Shown in pieces: positions 54,357 through 64,000 of a DNA stretch of 64,000 nt. The DNA comes from Chamaelirium japonicum (taxonomy: Eukaryota > Streptophyta > Magnoliopsida > Liliales > Melanthiaceae), in NCBI GenBank assembly GCA_947650365.1, contig CANTAL010000136.1:124001-188000 (forward strand). Reading direction: 5' to 3'. Numbering within the stretch: position 1 is the first letter of the stretch; every line of letters begins with the position of its first letter. The notes beneath the pieces are model-generated. The model searched no databases and was not told the DNA's origin. It saw nothing but the letters and a program-made list of their open reading frames with translations. A program made the translations under genes and the position numbers.

Positions 54357-57300
54357 CATTCTAATTCATTCGCACAATCTATTCTAGTTCATTCGTACTA
54401 TCCATTCTAATTCATTAGCACGATCCATTCTAATTCATTCATACGATCCATTCTATTTCATTTGTACGATCCATTCTTACTTATTCATACGATCCATTCA
54501 AATTCATTCGCATGAATGTATCCATTCTAATTCATTCGTACGATCCATTCTAATTCATTCGCACGATCTATTCTAATTCATTCGTACGATCCATTCAAAT
54601 TCATTCGTACGATCCATTCTAATTCATTCGCACGATCCATTCTAATTCATTTATACGATCCATTCTAATTCATTCGCACGAATGTATCCAATCTAATTCA
54701 TTCGTACGATCCATTTTATTTCATTCGTACGATCCATTCTTACTCATTCGTATGATCCGTACGAATGAGTAAGAATGGATCGTACGAATGAAATAGAATG
54801 GATCATACGAATGAATTAGAATGGATCGTGCGAATGAATTAGATTGGATCGTGCGAATGAATTAGAATGGATCGTACGAATGAATTAGAATGGATACATT
54901 CGTGCGAATGAATTAGAATGGATCGTGCAAATGAATTAGAATGGATCGTACGAATGAATTAAATAGATTGTATGAATGAATTAGAATGGATCGTACGAAT
55001 AAATTAGAATGGATACTTACGTGCGAATGAATTAGAATGGATCGTGCGAATGAATTAGAATGGATCCATTCTAACTCATTCGTACAATCCATTCTAATTC
55101 TTTTGCACGAATGTATCCATTCTATTTCATTCGTACGATCCATTCTAATTCATTCGTACGTTCCATTCTTACTCATTCGTACGATCCATTCTAATTCATT
55201 CGCGTGAATGTATCCATTCTAATTCATTCGTATGATCCATTCCAATTCATTCGCATGATCCATTCTAATTCATTCATACGATCCATTCTAATTCATTCGT
55301 ATGATCCATTCTAATTCATTCGCACAATCTATTCTAATTCATTCGTACGATCTAATCTAATTCATTAGCACGATCCATTCTAATTCATTCGTACGATCCA
55401 TTCTATTTCATTCGTACGATCCATTCTTACTCATTCGTACGATCCATTCTAATTCATTCACACAAATGTATCCATTCTCATTCATTCGTACGATCCATTC
55501 TAATTCATTCACACGATCCATTCTAATTCATTTGTACGATCCATTCTAATTCATTCACACGAATGTATCCATTCTAATTCATTCGTACGATCCATTCTAA
55601 TTCATTCGCATGATCCATTCTAATTCATTCATACGATCCATTCTAATTCATTCATATGATCCATTCTAATTCATTCGCATGATCCATTCTAATTCATTCA
55701 TACGATCCATTCAAATTCATTCATACAATCCATTCTAATTCTTTCGCACGAATTAGAAAGGATCGTACAAATGAGTAAGAATGGATCGTACGAATAAATT
55801 AGAATGGATCGCACAAAGGAATGAATTAGAATGGATACATTCGTACAATCCATTCTAATTCATTCGTACGATCCATTCTAATTCTTTCGCACGAATGTAT
55901 CCATTCTAATTCTTTCGCACGAATGTATCCATTCTAATTCATTCGTACGATCCACCCTATTTCCTCCGTATGATCCATTCTAATTCATTCGTACGATCCA
56001 TTCTAATTCATTCGTATGATCCATTATAATTCATTCATGCGATCGATTCTAATTTATTCATACGATCCATTTTAATTCATTCGCACGAATGTATCCATTC
56101 TAATTCATTCATACGATCAATTCTAATTCATTCGCACAATCTATTCTTATCCATTCGTACGATCCATTCTAATTCATTCACACGATCTATTCTAATTCAT
56201 TCATACGATCCATTCAAATTCATTCGTACGATCCATTCTAATTCATTCGTACGATCCATTCTAATTCATTCGCATGATCCATTCTACGTACGATCCATTC
56301 TAATTCATTCCCATGAATGAATCTATTCTAATTCATATGTACTATCCATTCAAATTCATTCAAACGATCCAATCTAATTCATTCATACGATCCATTCTAA
56401 TTCATTCGCATGAATGTATCCATTCTAATTCATTCGTACGATCCATTCCGATCCAATCTAATTCATTCATACGATCCATTCTAATTCATTCGTACGATCC
56501 ATTCTTACTCATTCGTATGATCCATTCTAATTCTTTCGCACGAATGTATCCATTCTAATTCATTCGTATGATCTATTCTAATTCATTCGCACGATCCATT
56601 CTAATTCATTTATACGATCCATTCTAGATCATTTGTACGATCCATTCTAATTCATTCATACGATCCATTCTAATTCATTCATACAATCCATTCTAATTCT
56701 TTCGCACGAATGTATCCATTCTAATTCATTCGTACGATCCTCTCTAATTCCTTCGTACGATCCATTCGAATTCATTCATACGATCCATTCTAATTCATTC
56801 GCACGTATGAATTGGATCGTATGAATAAATGAATTAGAATGGATCGTACGAATGTATTAGAATGGATCATACGAAGGAATTAGGGTGGATCGTACGAATG
56901 AATTAGAATGGATTAGAATGTATCGTACGAATGAATTAGAACGGATCGTACGAATGAATTAAAATGGATCGTACGATTGAATTATAGTAAATTGCGCGAA
57001 TGAATTAGAATGGATCGTACGAATGAATTAGAATGGATACATTTGTGCGAATGATTTAGAAAGGATCGTATGAATGAATTAGATTGGATCGTATGAATGA
57101 ATTAGAATGGATCATATGAATGAATCGTATGAATGAATTAGAATGGATCGTATGAATGAATTTTTCATACGAATGAATTAGATTGGATACACTCATGCGA
57201 ATGAATTAGAATAGATCATACGAAGGAATTAGGGTGGACCGTACGAATGAATTAGAATGGATACATTTGTGCGAAAGAATTAGAATGGATTGTATGAATC

Positions 57301-58245
57301 AATTAGAATAGATCGTGCGAATGAATTAGAATGGATCGTACGAATGAATTAGAATAGATCGTACGAATGAATTAGAATTGATTATGCGAATGAAGTAGAA
57401 TGGATCGTACGAATGAATTAGAATGGATACATTCGTTTGAATGAATTAGAATGGATCGTACGAAGGAATTAGAATGGATACATTCGTGCGAATGAATTAG
57501 AATGGATCGTACGAAGGAATTAGAATGGATCGTACAAATGAATTAGAATGGAGACATTCGTGCAAAAGAATTAGAATGGATTGTATGAATGAATTAGAAT
57601 GGATCGTGCAAATGAATTAGAATGGATCGTGCGATTGAATTAGAATGGATTGTACGAATGAATTAGAATAGAATATGTGAATGAATTAGAATGGATCGTA
57701 CGAATGAATTAGAATGGATACATTCATGTGAATGAATTAGAATGGATCATATGAATGAATTAGATTGGATCGTATGAATGAATTATGATGGATCGTACGT
57801 ATGAATTAGAATGGATCGTATGAATGAATTTTTCGTACGAATGAATTAGAATGGATACATTCGTGCAAATGAATTAGAATGGATCATACAAAGGAATTAG
57901 GGTGGATCATACGAATGAATTAGATTGGATACAATCGTGCGTAAGAATTAGAATGGATTGTATGAATGAATTAGAATGGATCGTGCGAATGAATTAGAAG
58001 GGATCGTACGAATGAATTAGAGTGAATCGTATGAATAAATTAGAATGGATCATGCGAGTGAATTAGAATGAAATAGAATGGATCATGCGAATGAATTAGA
58101 ATGGATCGTATGAATGAATTAGAATGGATCGTACGAATGAATTAGAATGGATACATTCGTGTGAATGAATTAGAATGGATCGTATGAATGAATTAGAATC
58201 GATCGTATGAATGAATTAGAATGGATCGTACGAATGAATTAGATT

Positions 58246-58570
58246 GGATCCATTCTAATTCTTTTATATGATCCATTCTAATTCATTCCCATGAATGTAT
58301 CCATTCTAATTCATACGTTCGATCCATTCTAATTCATTCATAACGTACGATCCATTCTAATTCCTTCGTACGATCCATTCTAATTCATTCGCACAATCTA
58401 TTCTAATTCTTTCGTACGATCTATTCTAATTCATTAGCACGATCCATTCTAATTCATTCGAACGATCCATTCTAATTCATTCGTACGATCCATTCTTACT
58501 CATTCGTCCGATCCATTCTAATTCATTCATACGATCCATTCTAATTCATTAGCACGATCAATTCTAATTC
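58246..58570. repeat. segmental duplicate, partner at 51.39 kb
   Basis: This is the second copy of the segment with ATTCATAACGTACG (58,336), again just after a GGATCC F-to-R switch (58,246-58,251). The near-identical junction shows that the switch was copied with its surroundings. Confidence 0.78.
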
Positions 58571-61500
58571 ATTCGTACGATCCATTCTAATTCATTCGTA
58601 TGATCCATTCTTACTCATTCGTATGATCCATTCTTATTCATTCGCACCAATGTATCCATTCTAATTCATTCGTATGATCCATTCTAATACATTCACACGA
58701 TCCATTCTAATTCATTTGTACGATCCATTCTAATTCATTCATACAATCCATTCTAATTCTTTCGCACGAATGTATCCATTCTAATTCATTCGTACGATCC
58801 ATTCTAATTCAATCGCACGATCCATTCTAATTCCTTCATACGATCCATTCTAATTCGTTCGTACGATCCATTCTAATTCATTCGCACAATCCATTCTAAT
58901 TCCTTCGCACGGTCTATTCTAATTCATTCGTATGATCCATTCTATTTCATTCGTATGATCCATTCTTACTCATTCGTACGATCCATTCTAATTCATTCGC
59001 ACGAATGTATCCATTCTAATTCATTCGTACGATCCATTCTAATTCATTCGCACCATCCATTCTAATTCATTCATACGATCAATTCTAATTCATTCATAAG
59101 ATCCATTCTAATTCATTCGCACGATCCATTCTAATTTATTCATACGATCCATTCTAATTCATTCATACAATCGATTCTAATTCATTCGCACGAATGTATC
59201 CATTCTAATTCATTCGTACGATCCATTCTTACTCATTCGTACGATCCACTCTATTTCATTCGTACGATCCACTCTTACTCATTCGTACGATCCATTCTAA
59301 TTCATTCGCACGAATGTATCCATTCTAATTCATTCGTACGATCCATTCTAATTCATTCGTACGATCCATTCAAATTCATTCGTACGATCCATTCTAATTC
59401 ATTCGCACGATCCATTCTAATTCATTCATACGATCCATTCTAATTCATTCAAACAATCCATTCTGATTCATTCACACAATCTATTCTAATTCATTCGTAC
59501 GATCTATTCTAATTCATTAGCACGATCCATTCTAATTCATTCGTACGATCCATTCTATTTCATTCGTACGATCCTTTCTTACTCCTTCATACGATCCATT
59601 CTAATTCATTTGCACGATCCATTCTAATTCATTCGTACGATCCATTCAATTTCATTCATATGATCCATTCTTACTCATTCGCACGATCCATTCTAATTCA
59701 TTCGCACGAATGTATCCATTCTAATTCATTCGTACGATCCATTCTAATTCATTTGCACGATCCATTCTAATTCTTTCGTACGATCCATTCTAATTCATTC
59801 ATACAATCCATTCTAATTCTTTCGCACGAATGTATCCATTCTAATTCATTCGTACGATCCTATGTAATTCATTCGCACAATCCATTCTAATTCCTTCGTA
59901 CGATCCATTCTAATTTATTCGTACGATCCATTCAATTTCATTCATACGATCCATTCTTACTCATTCATACGATCCATTCTAATTCATTCGCACGAATGTA
60001 TCCATTCTAATTCATTCGTACGATCCATTCTAATTCATTTGCACGATCCATTCTAATTCATTCATACGATCTATTCTAATTCATTCATATGATCTATTCT
60101 AATTCATTCGCACGATCCATTCTAATTCATTCATACGATCCATTCTAATTCATTCATACGATCCATTCTAATTCATTTCCACGAATGTATCCATTCTAAT
60201 TCATTCGTACGATCCATTCTATTTCATTCGTACGATCCATTCTTACTCATTCGTACGATCCACACTTATTCATTCATACGATCCATTCTTACTTATTCGT
60301 ACGATCCATTCTAATTCATTCGCACGATCCATTCTAAATCATTCATACGATCCATTCTAATTCATTTGTACGATCCATTCAAATTCATTCGCACGATCCG
60401 TTCTAATTCATTCATACGATCAATTCCAATTCATTCAAACAATCCATTCTAATTCTTTCGCACGAATGTATCCATTCTAATTCATTCGTACGATCCACCC
60501 TAATTCCTTCGTATAATCCATTCTAATTCTTTCGCACGAATGTATCCATTCTAATTTATTCATACGATCCATTCGAATTCATTCATACGATCCATTCTAA
60601 TTCATTCATACGATCCATTCTAATTCACTCATGTGATCCATTCTAATTCATTCGCACGAATGTATCCATTCTAATTCATTCGTACGATCCATTCTAATTC
60701 ATTCGCACAATCTATTCTAATTAATTCGTACGATCCATTCTAATTCGTTCGCATGATCCATTCTAATTCATTTATACGATCCATTCTAATTCATTCATAC
60801 AATCCATTCTAGTTCTTTTGCACGAATGTATCCATTCTAATTCATTCATGCGATCCACCCTAATTCCTTCGTACGATCCATTCTAATTCATTCGCATGAA
60901 TGTATCCATTCTAATTCATTCGTACGATCCATTCGAATTCATTCATACGATCCATTCCAATTCATTCATACGATCCATTCAAATTCATTCGCACAAATGT
61001 ATCCATTCTAATTCATTCAAACGATCCATTCCGATCCAATCTAATTCATTCATACGATCCATTCTAATTCATTCGCACGAATGTATCCATTCTATTTCAT
61101 TCCATTCGTGCGGATGAATTAGAATGGATCATACGAATGAATCGTGCGAATGAATTAGAATGGATTGTGCGAATGAATTAGAATGAATCGTATGAATCGT
61201 GCGAATGAATTAGAATGGATTGTGCGAATGAAGTAGAATGGATTGTACGAATGAATTAGAATGGATCGTACAAATGAATTAGAATGGATTCATTCCCATG
61301 GATACATTCGTGGAAATGAATTAGAATGGATCGTATGAATGAATTAGATTTGATCGTATGAATGAATTAAAATGAATCGTACGTATGAATTAGAATGGAT
61401 ACATTCGTGCGAATGAATTAGAATGGATCATACGAAGGAATTAGGGTGGATCGTACGAATGAATTAGAATGGATATATTCATGCGAAAGAATTAGAATGG

Positions 61501-64000
61501 ATTGTATGAATGAATTAGAATGGATCGTATGAATGAATTAGAATGGATCGTGCGAATGAATTAGAATAGAATGGATCCATTCTAATTCATTCGTACGATC
61601 CATTCTAATTCATTCGTATGATCCATTCTAATTCATTCATACGATCCATTCTAATTCATTCGCATGATCTATTCTAATTCACTCATACGATCCATTCTAA
61701 TTTATTAGCACAATCCATTCTAATTCATTTGTACGATCCATTCTATTTCATTCGTACGATCCATTCTTACTCATTCTTACGATCCATTCTAATTCATTCG
61801 CACGAATGTATCCATTCTAATTCATTCATACGATCCATTCTAATTCATTCGCACGATCCATTCTAATTCATTCATACGATCCATTCTAATTCATTCATAC
61901 AATCCATTCTAATTCTTTCGCACGAATGTATCCATTCTAATTCATTCGTACGATCCATTCTAATTCATTCGAACGATCCATTCTAATTCATTCATACGAT
62001 CCATTCTAATTCATTCGTACGATCCGTTCTAATTCATTCGCACAATCCATTCTAATTCCTTCGTACGATCCATTCTAATTCCGTCGTACGATCCATTCTA
62101 ATTCATACGATCCATTCTAATTCAATCATACGATCCATTCCAATTCATTCGCTCTAATTCCTTCGTACGATCCCTTCTAATTCTTTTGTACGATCCATTC
62201 TAATTCCTTCGTACGATCCATTCTATTTCATTCGTATGATCCATTCTAATTCCTTAGTACGATCCATTCTAATTCATTCCCATGAACGTAACCATTATAA
62301 TTAATACATACGATCCATTCCAATTCATTCATACGATCCAATTTAATTCATTCATACGATCCATTCTAATTCATTCGCACGAATGTATCCATTCTAATTC
62401 ATTCATACGATCCATTCTAAGTCATTCGCACGATCCATTCTAATTCATTCATACGATCCATTCTAATTCATTCATACAATCCATTCTAATTCTTTCGCAC
62501 GAATGTATCCATTCTAATTCATTCGTACGATCAATTCTAATTCATTCGAACGATCCATTCTAATTCATTCATACGGTCCATTCTAATTCATTCGTACGAT
62601 CCGTTCTAATTCATTCGCACAATCCATTCTAATTCCTTCGTACGATCTATTCTAATTCCGTCGTACGATCCATTCTAATTCATACGATCCATTCTAATTC
62701 ATTCATACGATCCATTCCAATTCATTCGCTCTAATTCCTTCGTACGATCCATTCTAATTCTTTTGTACGATCCATTCTAATTCCTTCGTACGATCCATTC
62801 TATTTCATTCGTATGATCCAATCTAATTCCTTCGTACGATCCATTCTAATTCATTCCCATGAATGTAACCATTCTAATTCATACATACGATCCATTCTAA
62901 TTCATTCATACGATACAATCTAATTCATTCATACGATCCATTCTAATTCATTCGCACGAATGTATCCATTCTAATTCATTCGTACGATCTATTCTAATTC
63001 ATTCGCACAATCTATTCTAATTCATTCGTACGATCCATTCTAATTCATTCGCACGATCTATTATAATTCATTCATACGATCCATTCTTATTCATTCATAC
63101 AATCCATTCTAATTCATTCTTATTCATTCGTACGATCTATTCTTATTCATTTGTATGATCCATTCAATCAAATTCATTCGCACGATCCAATCTAATTCAT
63201 TCGCACGATCCATTCTAATTCATTCGCACGAATGTATCCTCATTCGCACGATCCATTCTAATTCATTTGCACGATCCATTCTAATTCATTCATACAATCA
63301 ATTCTAATTCATTCGCACGAATGAAATAGAATGGATCGTACGAATGAAATAGAATGGATCGTACGAATGAATTAGAATGGATACATTCATGCAAATGAAT
63401 TAGAATGGATCGTATGAATGAATTAGAATGGATCGTATGAATGAATTAGAATGGATTGTACGAATGAATTAGAATAGATCGTATGAATGAAATAGAATGG
63501 ATCACATGAATGAATTAGAATGGATCGTGCGAATGAACAAGAATGGATCGTACGAATGAATTAGCATGGATACATTCGTGCGAATGAATTAGAATGGATC
63601 GTACGAATGAGTAAGAATGGATCCTATGAATGAAATAGAATGGATCGTACGAATGAATTAGAATTGATCGTGCCAATGAATTAGAATGGATCGTACGAAT
63701 GAATTAGAATAGATTATGCGAATGAATTAGAATGGATCGTACGAATGAATTAGAATGGATCGTGCGAATGAATAAGAATGGATCACACGAATGAATACAT
63801 TCTAATTCATTAGCATGATCCATTCTAATTCATTCGTACGATCCATTCTATTTCATTCGTACGATCCAATCTTACTCATTCGTACGATCGATTCTAATTC
63901 ATTCGCACGAATGTATCCATTCTAATTCATTCGTACGATCCATTCTAATTCCTTCGTACGATCCATTCTATTATATTCATACGATCCATTCTAATTCATT
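58248..64000. repeat. satellite sub-region: mostly R, to the window end
   Basis: Approximate blocks: R 58248-61107, F 61108-61574, R 61575-63319, F 63320-63797, R 63798-64000 (continues outside). A 577-bp tandem duplication lies at about 61.8-62.95 kb. Only satellite is present. Confidence 0.9.
61800..62955 (-). repeat. 577-bp tandem duplication
   Basis: Two copies, about 61,800-62,377 and 62,378-62,955. The unit with missing bases reading TTCGCTCTAATTCC lies at 62,149 and 62,726 (577 bp apart). Shared rare words are GATCCGTTC, TTCCGTCGTACG, TTCGAACGATCC and AATGTAACCATT. Confidence 0.87.

Larger units (their letters stand above)
48856..58247. repeat. satellite sub-region: alternating blocks with GGATCC switches
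   Basis: Approximate blocks: R 48856-49158, F 49159-50247, R 50248-50550, F 50551-51393, R 51394-51790, F 51791-53082, R 53083-53679, F 53680-54076, R 54077-54758, F 54759-55064, R 55065-55750, F 55751-55844, R 55845-56805, F 56806-58247. Six of the seven GGATCC-centred F-to-R changes fall here, counting the one at its right edge (58,246). Only satellite is present. Confidence 0.9.
28838..64000. repeat. 23-bp satellite array, right part
   Basis: The same 23/28-bp satellite continues after the LINE, in the same phase as on its left, and runs off the end of the window. This part has the longest F block (35,884-41,450), the most recent-looking large duplication (38,584-46,845), and all seven switches centred on GGATCC. 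No host gene, RNA gene or other transposon is seen between 28,851 and 64,000. Confidence 0.97.

Noticed and set aside
1-64000. CRISPR-like array (short repeats at regular spacing)
   Set aside because: The whole 23-bp unit is repetitive; there are no unique spacers of constant length, no leader and no cas genes.
1-64000. Telomeric or human satellite II/III-like repeat because of frequent GAATG/CATTC
   Set aside because: The pentamer occurs but is embedded in a 23-bp unit with GATCGTAC. Plant or animal telomere motifs are not seen, and the LINE points to a plant, so the likeness is probably convergent.
1-64000. Heat-shock elements made of GAA and TTC blocks
   Set aside because: GAA blocks in a unit are in direct orientation at wrong spacing, and TTCGTACGAA at switches has a 4-bp gap instead of 2; no proper alternating array was found.

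Overview
The window is almost entirely one satellite DNA. A unit of about 23 bp, with a recurrent 28-bp variant, fills it from the first base to the last, so the array runs past both ends. Removing the single insertion leaves about 62.8 kb, or roughly 2,600 units (my estimate, not a count). The only unrelated sequence is a 1.2-kb 5'-truncated LINE at 27,639-28,837. I find no intact host gene, no RNA gene, no CRISPR array and no bacterial or phage feature.

This is nuclear heterochromatin of a eukaryote. The LINE fragment has a C-terminal zinc-binding (zf-RVT) segment followed by a plant-type RNase H domain, the arrangement of plant L1-clade retrotransposons, so a land plant and probably a flowering plant is most likely. 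The species, and whether the array is centromeric, pericentromeric or subtelomeric, cannot be read from the sequence.

The unit, in the orientation called F (+ strand), is the 10-mer GAATGAATTA, then the related 10-mer GAATGGATCG, then TAC. R is its reverse complement. F and R alternate in about 74 blocks (about 73 switches; block edges are read by eye, within about 10 bp). F totals about 33 kb and R about 30 kb. Layout: 1-6,080 alternating blocks; 6,081-12,832 short alternating blocks with a 934-bp tandem duplication; 12,833-18,946 almost pure R with a 1,176-bp tandem duplication; 18,947-25,148 alternating; 25,149-29,943 R, holding the LINE; 29,944-35,883 alternating; 35,884-48,855 mostly F, with a 4.1-kb near-identical tandem duplication; 48,856-58,247 alternating; 58,248-63,319 mostly R; then short F and R blocks to the end.

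On top of the 23-bp periodicity lies a second level: segments of 0.3 to 4 kb, often carrying their own orientation switches, are copied in tandem or dispersed across the window. The same junctions recur in several places, so inversion came first and amplification of the inverted pieces followed. The LINE landed after at least one such duplication, because a matching site without it lies near 54.35 kb. The short reading frames elsewhere are by-products of the repeat. The window offers an unusual repeat architecture; I see no gene-based system in it.
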